Shown here: one piece after another, positions 23,907 to 31,646 of the stretch
How positions within the stretch are numbered: position 1 is the first letter of the stretch
How the letters are laid out: each line of letters starts with the position of its first letter
Source: Terrabacter sp. Root85
Lineage (GTDB): Bacteria; Actinomycetota; Actinomycetes; Actinomycetales; Dermatophilaceae
Length of the DNA stretch: 64,000 nucleotides
Direction of reading: 5' to 3'
NCBI RefSeq assembly: GCF_001429185.1
Contig: NZ_LMIW01000009.1
Location: forward strand, 124,001 to 188,000
Position numbers and translations under genes: made by a program
The notes under the pieces: generated by a model
The model's database searches: none
Told to the model about the DNA's origin: nothing
What the model saw: the letters and a program-made list of their open reading frames with translations, nothing else

Positions 23907-26099
23907 TCAGATGTGGTGGCGGTCGCGGCGCCGGCGCACGGGGGCGTTGCGCGCCTCGATGGACAGGAAGTGCATGACCGCCGACACGACGAGCGGCACG
24001 GTGAAGATCGCCGCGACGGGTGGGATCGCCGCGCCCGAGTCGTTGGTGAGGAAGCCGATGACGGCCATGACGATGACCGAGAGCAGGCCGCGTCGCATGA
24101 GCGGGGCCTCCTCGAGCAGGCGGCGGAGCGGCTCGGTCCCGAGGATGCCGGGGCGCAGCACGATCATGACGACGACCACCATGAGGGCGACGACGACGAG
24201 GAGCAGCACCGGCAGGTGCACGGCGAGGGAGACGTTGCCCCACAGCTTGCGCGACATGACGTCCCAGGCACCGCCGTCGATGACGGTCTGGAGGAAGCGA
24301 CCCGGGTGCGAGCGCTCGGACTCAGGCCGGCGCCAGTCGAGGTAGCAGACGAGCCCGACGACGAGGCCCGCGACGAGCACGACGATCGACACGTTGCGCA
24401 CCGACGTGCGCCAGCCCATGACGCCCATGAGGAGGAAGCCGAGGGCCGGCACGAGCGCGATCGGCCCACCGAAGTCGGCACCCCAGGCGGGGAGCACGTC
24501 GACGGCAAGCGCGACACCCCCGATGACGACGACCGCGAAGACGGCGAGCCGCGGGGAGTCCCGCCTGACGAGCGCGTGCGCGATGGCGGCGCACAGCAGC
24601 AGGACGGCGGCGGCATACAACGCGAAGGCGACGTTGCCCATGCCGTAGAAGCGGCCTCCGACGAGCGGCTGGAGTCCGAAGATCGACGAGATCTGCAGGT
24701 GTGAGCCCGTCAGCAGGTCGATGCCGATGACGCCCGCCGTGATGGCCGACATCGCAGCCAGCGGGCCGAGGGCCGAGCTGCTCCACGGGCCCTGGAGGCA
24801 CGCGAGGGTCAGCACGGAGCTGATCGCGAGGACGAGGACGAGGAGCACCGCCACGAGCACGACGGTGTTCGTCGACCAGCGCCACCACGGGACGAGGTTG
24901 GCCAGGAAGGTCGCGGCGGGCATCGCGGCCGAGACGAGCCCGACGAGGCGCACGAGGCGCAGGACGCGCGCCCGCGTGAAGCGGCGGTTCCACGGTCGGG
25001 CCCGGCGCATCACGAGCCACAGCACGAGCATCGCCAGGGCCGTGCCCACGAGCCAGATGAGCAGGAACGGCGCGACGACGTCGTGCATCGCGTCGGCCTT
25101 GGTGTCGATGTCGGTGAGCACCGTCAGCTTGGCCGCGGCCGTCGACTCGCTGTTGTTGGCCGACGGCACGACGCTGAGCGCCCGGCCGCCGATGGCGGCC
25201 TGCGGCTCCACGCCGCCGCGCTGGAGGATCGTGGCCGTGATGTCCGAGAGCTGCGCGATCCCGACCATGCGCGTCGAGGCCGACGCGAGCAGGCCCGGGG
25301 CGTAGTGCGGTCCGCTCGCCGTGAGCAGCCGCAGACGCTCCTGCTGGTCACGGTCGGCCAGCCCGGCGACGACGAGGTCGGCGCCGTTGGGCATGGCGTC
25401 CATGACGAGCTCGATCCGGCGCTCGATGCCGTTGATCTGCTCGAGGTGCCGCGTCGGGTTGGGGTCGGTCGAGCTGATGCCGCCGACGTCGACGATGCTG
25501 ACCGGGCACTGCGCCAGGTCGGACACGAGGGTCGTCGCCTGGAAGGGGGAGTACTTCGCGACCTTGCCGTCCCCCGTCGCTGCGGCGAGGCCGGCGCCCG
25601 GGCCGACGGCCTGGATGCACGTCTTGGCCGCCGCGAAGCTGTCGCCGAGCAGGCCGAGCTGTGCCCGGAACTCCGCCTCGCGCGACGCCGCCGCGAGCGC
25701 GTCGAAGCCGATGACGCGGTAGCCGGTCGTCGCGTCACCCGCGACGGGTGGCAGTGGCGTGCACTGCGGGCGGGACTCGGTCGTGTCCGGGCCGGCCGCC
25801 TCACCGGCCGAGACCGTGGCCCAGCCGTCGGTCGGGCACGTCGTCAGCCGCAGGCTCTTGACCGACACCGACGCGGCCGAGCCGTCACGGAGCAGGCCCC
25901 AGAGGATGGGCGTGTCCTCGGCCGAGACGTCGTCCCACGAGAGGCCTCCGAGCCCCACGACGACGAGCGACTCGCCCGGTTTCGGCTGCGAGGTGGGCGG
26001 CACGGGGACGGTGGTGCGCTTGACGTACGCGAGCGTGAGCGCAGCCACCATCACCAGGAGCAGGACGACGAGCGTCTTGACGGGGTGGCGGCGGATCAC
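23907..26099 (-). CDS. Large integral membrane protein with extracytoplasmic alkaline-phosphatase-like N-domain
   Basis: The 730-residue product has one N-terminal membrane helix (residues ~9-25). An ~300-residue extracytoplasmic domain follows, beginning LVVVGLGGLSWDDVSAEDTPILWGLLRDGSAASVSVKS, which resembles the start of alkaline-phosphatase-superfamily domains. Then come about ten membrane helices from residue ~340. The N-domain lacks the clear catalytic Thr/Ser and full metal-ligand set, so enzymatic activity is doubtful. The start is GTG 26097-26099. Related unnamed actinobacterial proteins are known, but I cannot give a function; a role in cell-envelope assembly is inference. Confidence 0.7.
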   Translation of the reverse strand: MIRRHPVKTLVVLLLVMVAALTLAYVKRTTVPVPPTSQPKPGESLVVVGLGGLSWDDVSAEDTPILWGLLRDGSAASVSVKSLRLTTCPTDGWATVSAGEAAGPDTTESRPQCTPLPPVAGDATTGYRVIGFDALAAASREAEFRAQLGLLGDSFAAAKTCIQAVGPGAGLAAATGDGKVAKYSPFQATTLVSDLAQCPVSIVDVGGISSTDPNPTRHLEQINGIERRIELVMDAMPNGADLVVAGLADRDQQERLRLLTASGPHYAPGLLASASTRMVGIAQLSDITATILQRGGVEPQAAIGGRALSVVPSANNSESTAAAKLTVLTDIDTKADAMHDVVAPFLLIWLVGTALAMLVLWLVMRRARPWNRRFTRARVLRLVRLVGLVSAAMPAATFLANLVPWWRWSTNTVVLVAVLLVLVLAISSVLTLACLQGPWSSSALGPLAAMSAITAGVIGIDLLTGSHLQISSIFGLQPLVGGRFYGMGNVAFALYAAAVLLLCAAIAHALVRRDSPRLAVFAVVVIGGVALAVDVLPAWGADFGGPIALVPALGFLLMGVMGWRTSVRNVSIVVLVAGLVVGLVCYLDWRRPESERSHPGRFLQTVIDGGAWDVMSRKLWGNVSLAVHLPVLLLVVVALMVVVVMIVLRPGILGTEPLRRLLEEAPLMRRGLLSVIVMAVIGFLTNDSGAAIPPVAAIFTVPLVVSAVMHFLSIEARNAPVRRRRDRHHI

Positions 26100-26182
26100 G
26101 GGGGACAGACTACAAACCGAGCCTGTCCGTGGAGGGCGAGGTCACGGGCTGGAATCGGAAGGCCACGGGCGACCGGCGCGGC

Positions 26183-26188
26183 TACCCT
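26183..26188 (+). promoter_or_regulatory. Candidate -10 element (TACCCT), leaderless-type start
   Basis: TACCCT ends 8 nt before the GTG at 26197, with no ribosome-binding site in between. Confidence 0.4.
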
Positions 26189-26196
26189 TTCCGATC

Positions 26197-26697
26197 GTGG
26201 ACGCCTCGACGCTGACGACCCTGGCCATCGCCGCCGCCGTCGTCGCGCTGCTCGCCCTCGCGCTCGCCGTCCGGGCCCAGCTGCAGCTCTCCCGGCTCCG
26301 GCGCGACTTCGCCGCCCTGGACGACGGCGGCCAGACCGACATCGCGCGCGTGGCCGCCACCCAGAACCACCGCATCGACCGGCTCACGGCCGAGCTGACC
26401 CGCCTGCGCGAGCACGTGGCGAGCGCCGAGGACGACGTGCGCCAGAGCCTGCGCAACGTCGCCGTCGTGCGCTACGACGCCTTCGGTGACATGGGCGGGC
26501 GACTGTCCTTCTCGGCCGCCATCGTCGACGACCTGGGGGACGGCATCGTGATCAGCTCGATCCACGCCCGCGGCGAGTCCCGCACGTATGCCAAGGGCAT
26601 CGTCGGCGGGAAGTCGAGCATCACCCTGACCCCCGAGGAGCAGCAGGCGCTCGCCTCGGCGACCCGCCTGCCCGACCGGACGAAGGACGCGTCGTGA
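26197..26697 (+). CDS. DUF4446 family membrane-anchored protein
   Basis: This 166-residue protein has an N-terminal membrane helix (TLTTLAIAAAVVALLALALAVRAQLQLSRLRRDF). A coiled coil follows (NHRIDRLTAELTRLREHVASAEDDVRQ), then the DUF4446 core with NVAVVRYDAFGDMGGRLSFSAAIVDDLGDGIVISSIHARGESRTYAKGI. The family is widespread in Gram-positives and of unknown function. GTG 26197 gives a clean membrane anchor. The stop overlaps the pheA start (GTGA), so the two are translated together, an arrangement known in other actinobacteria. Confidence 0.88.
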   Translation: MDASTLTTLAIAAAVVALLALALAVRAQLQLSRLRRDFAALDDGGQTDIARVAATQNHRIDRLTAELTRLREHVASAEDDVRQSLRNVAVVRYDAFGDMGGRLSFSAAIVDDLGDGIVISSIHARGESRTYAKGIVGGKSSITLTPEEQQALASATRLPDRTKDAS

Positions 26698-27641
26698 CGC
26701 CGCCCCGCACGCCAGACCAGCTGCACCGCTTCGGCTACCTCGGGCCGCGTGGCACCTTCACCCAGATGGCGCTCGACGCCTGGGACGCCGCCGAGGGCCG
26801 CGACCACCTGCCGTTCGGCTCGGTCGACGCGGCGCTCTCGGCGCTCCGGACCGGTGACATCGACGCCGCCATGGTCCCGATCGAGAACTCCGTCGAGGGA
26901 GGCGTGTCCGCGACCCTCGACTCCCTGGCGACGGGGGAGCCGCTCGTCGTCATCGGCGAGGTGCTCGTCCCGATCACGTTCGTCCTCTGCGCCCGGCCGG
27001 GTGTGCCGCTCGACACGGTCCGCACGGTCGGCACCCACTCGCACGCCTGGGCCCAGGTGCGCGGCTGGATGGGGCAGCACCTTCCCGAGGCGGAGTACGT
27101 CCCGACCCTGTCGACGGCCGCGAGCGCCGCCGCGCTCGGGCAGCCGGGCGACGTCATGTTCGACGCCGGCGTCTGCGCGCCCGCCGCGGCCCGCAACGAG
27201 GGGCTCGAGATCCTCGCCGAGGACATCGGCGACAACGCGTCGGCCGTCACGCGCTTCGTCCTCGTCGCGCGACCCGGCACGCTGCCCGAGCCGACCGGCG
27301 CCGACAAGACGACGGTCGTGCTCTTCCAGCGCGACGACCACGCGGGTGGCCTGCTCGAGCTGCTCGAGCAGTTCGCGGTCCGCGGCGTCAACATGACCCG
27401 CCTCGAGTCACGGCCCACGGGCGAGGCCATGGGCTCGTACTGCTTCTCCATCGACTTCGAGGGCCACGTCCTCGACGCGCGCGTCGGCGAGACCCTCATG
27501 GGCCTGCGGCGGGTGTGTGCCGAGGTGCGGTTCCTCGGGTCCTACCCGCGGGCCGACGGGGGTCGCCCCGACGCACGGCCCGGCACGTCCGACGACGACT
27601 TCGATCGCGCGAGGACCTGGCTCGACGACCTGCGCGCCTGA
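26694..27641 (+). CDS. pheA: Prephenate dehydratase
   Basis: The 315-residue monofunctional enzyme converts prephenate to phenylpyruvate for phenylalanine synthesis. The PDT domain (residues ~10-195) has YLGPRGTFTQMALDAW, DAAMVPIENSVEGGVSATLDSL and the catalytic TRF motif in ASAVTRFVLVA. The ACT domain (~205-290) has LLELLEQFAVRGVNMTRLESRPTGEAMGSYCFSIDFEGH with the ESRP allosteric phenylalanine site. No chorismate mutase domain is attached. It starts at GTG 26694, overlapping the DUF4446 stop by 4 nt. Confidence 0.95.
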   Translation: MTPPRTPDQLHRFGYLGPRGTFTQMALDAWDAAEGRDHLPFGSVDAALSALRTGDIDAAMVPIENSVEGGVSATLDSLATGEPLVVIGEVLVPITFVLCARPGVPLDTVRTVGTHSHAWAQVRGWMGQHLPEAEYVPTLSTAASAAALGQPGDVMFDAGVCAPAAARNEGLEILAEDIGDNASAVTRFVLVARPGTLPEPTGADKTTVVLFQRDDHAGGLLELLEQFAVRGVNMTRLESRPTGEAMGSYCFSIDFEGHVLDARVGETLMGLRRVCAEVRFLGSYPRADGGRPDARPGTSDDDFDRARTWLDDLRA

Positions 27642-27675
27642 CCGGCCCTCCTCGGACGGTCCGGCCGACTCGGCC

Positions 27676-28440
27676 TCAGCCGATCGTCGCGCCCATCTTG
27701 AGCAGGAAGAGCGTCTCGTCGCCGACGACGCCGTCGTCCCCGATGCGGTTGGCCTGCTGGAAGCGCTTGACGACCTTCTTCGTCTCGGAGCCGAAGTCCC
27801 CGTCGACGGTGATCGTGCCGCCCGCGGCCCGCAGCGCCCGCTGGAGCGTCACGACGTCGGCGCCCTTCGAGCCGACCTTGAGCGTGCCGTCGCCGAGGGA
27901 GCGCGAGATGAGCAGCACCCACATGCCGGCGTCGATGCGGCCCGGCTTGGGCGCCGGCCCCTCGAAGGTCGACTCGACCTTCGTCACGGCCGCGCGGGTC
28001 TGGGCGCCGTAGACGCCGTCGACCGCGACCGGGCCGTAGTCGGCGTCGTTGAGGAAGCACTGGAGCGACCGCACCGCCGGTGCCGTCGCGCCGCGCTCGA
28101 GCGCGGGGTATGCCGGCAGCGTGCGCTCGCACGCCCCCGCGACGCTCCCCGGGTCGGTCGGCGTCGGAGCCGGTGTCGTCGGCGTCGCGCTGGGCGTGGC
28201 CGACGGGCGCGGGGTGGGCTTCGTCGGGGTGAGCGGGTCGGCCGTCACCGTCGGGATCGGCTCGGTGGGGCCGGGCTGGACGGTGCCCGTCGCCGTGGCC
28301 GTGACCGTAGGCGACTCGACGGCTGACGTCGTCTGCGGTGTCGTGCCGCTGCACGCCGTCAACGTCAGGCCGAGCACGACCACCGCTGCAGCAGAGGCGA
28401 TCCCGCCCCGTCGATCGTGACTGTTCCGAAGGCCTATCAT
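27676..28440 (-). CDS. Lipoprotein with two peptidoglycan-binding domains
   Basis: This 254-residue protein has a signal peptide ending in lipobox LTACSG (Cys near residue 30) and a ~70-residue Thr/Pro-rich wall-spanning linker. Two PG_binding_1 repeats follow: LERGATAPAVRSLQCFLNDADYGPVAVDGVYGAQTRAAV and LKVGSKGADVVTLQRALRAAGGTITVDGDFGSETKKVVKRFQ. It would sit on the outer face of the membrane and bind cell-wall peptidoglycan. No hydrolase domain is present. ATG 28438-28440 gives a complete signal peptide. It is divergent from the subtilisin-CHAT operon and convergent with pheA. Confidence 0.88.
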   Translation of the reverse strand: MIGLRNSHDRRGGIASAAAVVVLGLTLTACSGTTPQTTSAVESPTVTATATGTVQPGPTEPIPTVTADPLTPTKPTPRPSATPSATPTTPAPTPTDPGSVAGACERTLPAYPALERGATAPAVRSLQCFLNDADYGPVAVDGVYGAQTRAAVTKVESTFEGPAPKPGRIDAGMWVLLISRSLGDGTLKVGSKGADVVTLQRALRAAGGTITVDGDFGSETKKVVKRFQQANRIGDDGVVGDETLFLLKMGATIG

Positions 28441-28879
28441 GCCCTGCACCCTGACTCCCCTGAGCTCACGTCGCGCGGTCCCGACGTCCGCGCACGTTCG
28501 AGAAGTATGCGCTGCCGGGAGGGAGCGCGCGAGCGCGACGCGCGGCGACGGCATACGCGGGCCGTGCCCGTCCGAGGTGCGGCCCTGCGCGCGGGCCGGG
28601 GAGGGGGCGCCGGTGCTGCCAGGCCCGGCGCCCCACGGACGGGACCGCCCCCTGGAAGTCCCGAACCCCTGTGCAGGTCACCGGGCCTGCTGCCCCTCCG
28701 CAGCGCCCCGTTGCAGCCCGGTGACCGTTCCCCCTGACCACCCAGAGTCGTCCCGTCCCGGCTTGATACGTCTCCGGACGAAAAAGTTCGGAAGGCCCGA
28801 TGTATCAGGAAAACGAGTACGCACACTCAGTCGGGTGTAAGGGTCTTTCCAACACCATCCGCCCCTCAGGAGGTTGTCG
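28441..28879. other. 439-nt intergenic region upstream of the subtilisin-sigma-CHAT operon
   Basis: The left two thirds are very GC-rich with no coding signal I trust. The right third is clearly more AT-rich and is the likely promoter region. TTGATAC (28763-28769) and GTATCA (28802-28807) form an inverted repeat, and inside it CCGGAC (28774-28779) pairs imperfectly with GTTCGG (28786-28791). AGGAGG at 28868-28873 is the ribosome-binding site. An operon-encoded ECF sigma factor would be expected to bind here, but I could not assign -35/-10 boxes. Confidence 0.5.
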
Positions 28880-30454
28880 ATGTCAGAGTCGGGTCCCGAC
28901 GCCCCACAGGGAGCGACCGGCGAGAACGCGGCCGGCGGCTCCCGCCGCCCCGAACGTCCGCCCGTCCGCGCCCTCGACCCGGCCACGGCGATGCGCCTGA
29001 CCGACGGTCGCCCGCCGCTTCCCGCCCTCTACCTCTCCGACCGCCTCCTCGTGCGCACTCCGTCGGGTGGGGGCAGGCCGCGAGGACTCGAGGACCTGCG
29101 CACGGCGCTGGGCAAGCTCGAGCTCGACTTCACCGTGACGCCCCGGCCCGACGGTGGGCCGCGCGACCTCGACCAGCCCACTTGGGGCACGAGCATCACG
29201 CTCCGGCCGACCCGCTCGATCGACCCTGTCGACGCGTGGAGCGTGCTCCAGCGGCTGCGCCAGTCCGGCGAGCCCGTCGCCGAGCAGCTGAGCCTCGAGC
29301 ACGTCCTGCGGCCGGCAGACGGCTACTGGGGCGGCGTGGGCGGCTACTGGGGCGGCGTCGGGGGCTACTGGGGTGGCGTGGGCGGCTACTGGGGTGGCGT
29401 CGGGGGTTACTGGGGTGGCGTCGGCGGGTCCGCGCTGCAGGAGTACTCCGTGCCCGGGCGGGGCGGCCGTATGCCGGTGGCCCTGGCCCTGCCCGACCCG
29501 CGGCTGCGGGCACGTCCCGTCGACCGCAACCCCGTCGTCGTCGTGCCCGACACGGCGGTCGCGGTGCACCCCTGGTTCAAGGACGGCGAGGGGGTCGTGC
29601 GGCTCGAGCTCAAGGACGGCCGGCTCGTGCCGGTGAAGACGCCGAAGCCGGTCGACCCACCGATCTCCGTGCCGGCCCCGAGCGAGCCCGTCGGGCTGCT
29701 CCAGGGGCACGCGACGTTCATCGCCGGCCTCGTGCGCCAAGGCTGCCCGGAGGCGACGATCCTCTCCATCCCTGTCATGGGTGACGACGGCGTCGTCGAC
29801 GAGAGCGTCATGCTCGACGTCCTCCAGGCGCTGCTCGACCGGCACGTCCACGGGCAGGAGCACGACGACGCGTCCGAGGTGGTCGACGTCCTCTCGCTCT
29901 CCCTCGGCTACTACGCCGAGGACCGCAGCTACACGTCCGGGCCCGTCGCCGACCTGCTCGACCGCTTCGGCGAGCACGGCGTCCTCGTCGTGGCCGGAGT
30001 CGGCAACGACGGCACGAACGCGCCGTTCGTCCCTGCGGCGCTCGCGGCGGCACCCCCGCAGCGCGTCACCGCGAAGTCGGTCCCGCCGCTGGCCAGCGTC
30101 GGCGCGACGAACCCCGACGGGGTGACCGTCGCGCTCTTCTCCAACAACCTCACGGTCGTCAGCGCCGTGCGGTCCGGCGTCTCCGTCGTCAGCACCTTGC
30201 CGCTCACCAACGGCATGGGCCAGCCGTCGTCGCAGGTCTCGGCCGACGGCACGGTGCGCTGCACGGTCGACCCCGACGACTACACCGGTGGCTTCGGCGT
30301 CTGGAGCGGCACGTCCTTCTCCACCCCGGTCTTCGCGGCAGAGCTCGCGGCGGCCCTCATCGACGAGGGCGGCCTGGCCGAGGTCTCGTCGCCCGTCATG
30401 CGCAAGCGGGCCATCCGTGCCCTGCGCACCTGCATCGGAAGGGCGCGATCATGA
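28880..30454 (+). CDS. Cytoplasmic subtilisin-like (S8) serine protease with GYWGGVG heptad repeats
   Basis: This 524-residue protein begins with an Ala/Pro/Arg-rich tail and then an ~100-residue N-domain (LRTALGKLELDFTVTPRPDG ... VDAWSVLQRLRQSGEP). Five perfect GYWGGVG heptads follow (residues 148-182), and a subtilase catalytic domain lies at ~210-510. All catalytic positions are present: Asp224 in VVPDTAVAVH, His277 in LQGHATFIAGL, Asn376 in AGVGNDGTN and Ser479 in SGTSFSTPVFAAEL. There is no signal peptide, which is unusual for S8 enzymes and implies action inside the cell. ATG 28880 follows AGGAGG by 6 nt. The stop overlaps the sigma-factor start (ATGA). The substrate is unknown; partners in the operon or the protein itself are candidates. 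Confidence 0.9.
   Translation: MSESGPDAPQGATGENAAGGSRRPERPPVRALDPATAMRLTDGRPPLPALYLSDRLLVRTPSGGGRPRGLEDLRTALGKLELDFTVTPRPDGGPRDLDQPTWGTSITLRPTRSIDPVDAWSVLQRLRQSGEPVAEQLSLEHVLRPADGYWGGVGGYWGGVGGYWGGVGGYWGGVGGYWGGVGGSALQEYSVPGRGGRMPVALALPDPRLRARPVDRNPVVVVPDTAVAVHPWFKDGEGVVRLELKDGRLVPVKTPKPVDPPISVPAPSEPVGLLQGHATFIAGLVRQGCPEATILSIPVMGDDGVVDESVMLDVLQALLDRHVHGQEHDDASEVVDVLSLSLGYYAEDRSYTSGPVADLLDRFGEHGVLVVAGVGNDGTNAPFVPAALAAAPPQRVTAKSVPPLASVGATNPDGVTVALFSNNLTVVSAVRSGVSVVSTLPLTNGMGQPSSQVSADGTVRCTVDPDDYTGGFGVWSGTSFSTPVFAAELAAALIDEGGLAEVSSPVMRKRAIRALRTCIGRARS
29321..29425 (+). repeat. Five tandem 21-bp repeats encoding GYWGGVG
   Basis: GGCTACTGGGGCGGCGTGGGC-type units are repeated five times in frame without indels. 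They differ only at synonymous third positions (GGC/GGT/GGG, GTG/GTC). The encoded heptads are identical. Confidence 0.95.
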
Positions 30455-31032
30455 CGCCGACCCCCACCGCTCCCGACGGACTCGGGACCCTCGCGGGCAA
30501 GGCGTTCGCCGCCTACCGCGCGGGGGAGCGCGAGCGGCTCTCCGAGCTCGTCGACCTCGTGACCCCGGTCCTCTGGAACGCGGCGCGTTCCCAGGGCGGC
30601 GCGCCTGCGACGTGCGAGGACGCCATCCAGACGGCGTTCCTCCAGCTCGTCGACCGGGCCGACTCGATCAACGAGCCGGCTGCGGTGCTCGGTTGGCTCG
30701 TCGTCGTCGTCAAGCGCGAGGTCTGGCGGCTCGCCCGCGGGGCCCGGCGCGAGTTCGGTGTCGAGGAGGTGCCGGAGGCCCCGGCGCAGCAGCTCGACCC
30801 CGAGGCGCAGTCGATCCTCTCCGAGCGCCAGCGCGTGCTGTGGAAGCACGTCTCGACCCTCTCACCGCGGTGCCAGGAGCTGCTCCGGGTCATCGCCTTC
30901 GCCGACCGCCCTGACTACGCCGCCATCGCGGAGTCGCTGGGGATGCCGGTCGGCAGCATCGGCCCGACCCGTGGCCGCTGCCTCCAGAAGCTGAGGACGA
31001 CCCTCGGCACCGACCCCGGATGGGCGGTCTGA
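30451..31032 (+). CDS. ECF-type RNA polymerase sigma factor
   Basis: This 193-residue sigma-70 family protein has region 2 at ~residues 30-95 (LVDLVTPVLWNAARSQ, CEDAIQTAFLQLVDRADSINEPAAVLGWLVVVVKREVWRLAR). Region 4 is at ~130-185 (LSPRCQELLRVIAFADRPDYAAIAESLGMPVGSIGPTRGRCLQKLRTTL), with the helix-turn-helix ending G-P-T-R-G-R. No sigma-1.1 or region 3 is present, as in ECF factors. ATG 30451 overlaps the subtilase stop by 4 nt. The next gene starts 2 nt after its stop. It presumably transcribes this operon and possibly other genes when released by an operon-encoded regulator (inference). Confidence 0.92.
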   Translation: MTPTPTAPDGLGTLAGKAFAAYRAGERERLSELVDLVTPVLWNAARSQGGAPATCEDAIQTAFLQLVDRADSINEPAAVLGWLVVVVKREVWRLARGARREFGVEEVPEAPAQQLDPEAQSILSERQRVLWKHVSTLSPRCQELLRVIAFADRPDYAAIAESLGMPVGSIGPTRGRCLQKLRTTLGTDPGWAV

Positions 31033-31033
31033 C

Positions 31034-31540
31034 ATGACATCTCACACTGACGCCATCGATGCCCGCGACATCGCCAACCTCCACCACGTGCGTGACCTCT
31101 TCGGCCACGCCGACCCCGTCCCGAGCGACCTCGCCGAGCGCATCAAGTTCGCGATCACGGTCCACGCCCTGCACGCCGAGGTCGCCGAGCTCATGGACTC
31201 GGCCCTGCTGACGACGCGGGGCGCCGACGCCAAGGTCGAGCCGACACCGACCGACTCGGTGACCTTCACGGCCGCCTCGGTGAGCCTCATGGTCTCGTCC
31301 GGTCCCGCGGACTCCGACGGCACGGACGACGACGACGACCGTGTGCGCGTCGACGGCTGGGTCACGACGCCGGGCGCGCAGATCGAGGCCGTGACGACCG
31401 AAGGCAGTTCCATGGTGATTTCGGATGCGAACGGGCGCTTCGTTCTGGATGATCTACCCCATGGGCCGGTGCACTTCGTCGTCACCGACCCTGGCAACGA
31501 GGACATGCGACCGGTCATCACCCCCACCATCCAGATCTGA
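31034..31540 (+). CDS. Small acidic protein with helical N-domain and beta-sandwich C-domain (putative sigma regulator or protease substrate)
   Basis: This 168-residue protein has an N-terminal helical part (residues ~10-60, LHHVRDLFGHADPVPSDLAERIKFAITVHALHAEVAEL). A linker with a run of Asp follows (GTDDDDDRV, ~95-105), then a carboxypeptidase-regulatory-like/prealbumin-like beta domain (VDGWVTTPGAQIEAVTTEG, DANGRFVLDDLPHGPVHFVV). There is no signal peptide or membrane helix. It begins 1 nt after the sigma-factor stop. Its place between an ECF sigma factor and a CHAT protease makes it the best candidate in the operon for an anti-sigma factor or a cleavable partner of the sigma factor. That is inference; I recognise no named family for the N-domain. 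Confidence 0.7.
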   Translation: MTSHTDAIDARDIANLHHVRDLFGHADPVPSDLAERIKFAITVHALHAEVAELMDSALLTTRGADAKVEPTPTDSVTFTAASVSLMVSSGPADSDGTDDDDDRVRVDGWVTTPGAQIEAVTTEGSSMVISDANGRFVLDDLPHGPVHFVVTDPGNEDMRPVITPTIQI

Positions 31541-31646
31541 CGATCCGGCCCGACGTGGTGACCGGCCCTGAGCGAAAGGCCGGGCGGGACCCATCGATCT
31601 GCTCGAGAGTGCACGCACCCTGCGCGAGCAGGGTGCCGCGGACAAC

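Noticed and set aside
29321-29425. CRISPR-like short direct repeats
   Set aside because: Repeats are contiguous without spacers and lie in frame in the subtilase gene, encoding a perfect heptad; no cas genes.
29321-29470. RiPP precursor core peptide (GYWGG repeats)
   Set aside because: The repeats are internal to a 524-residue protease with an intact catalytic domain, and there are no modifying enzymes or exporter next to the operon.
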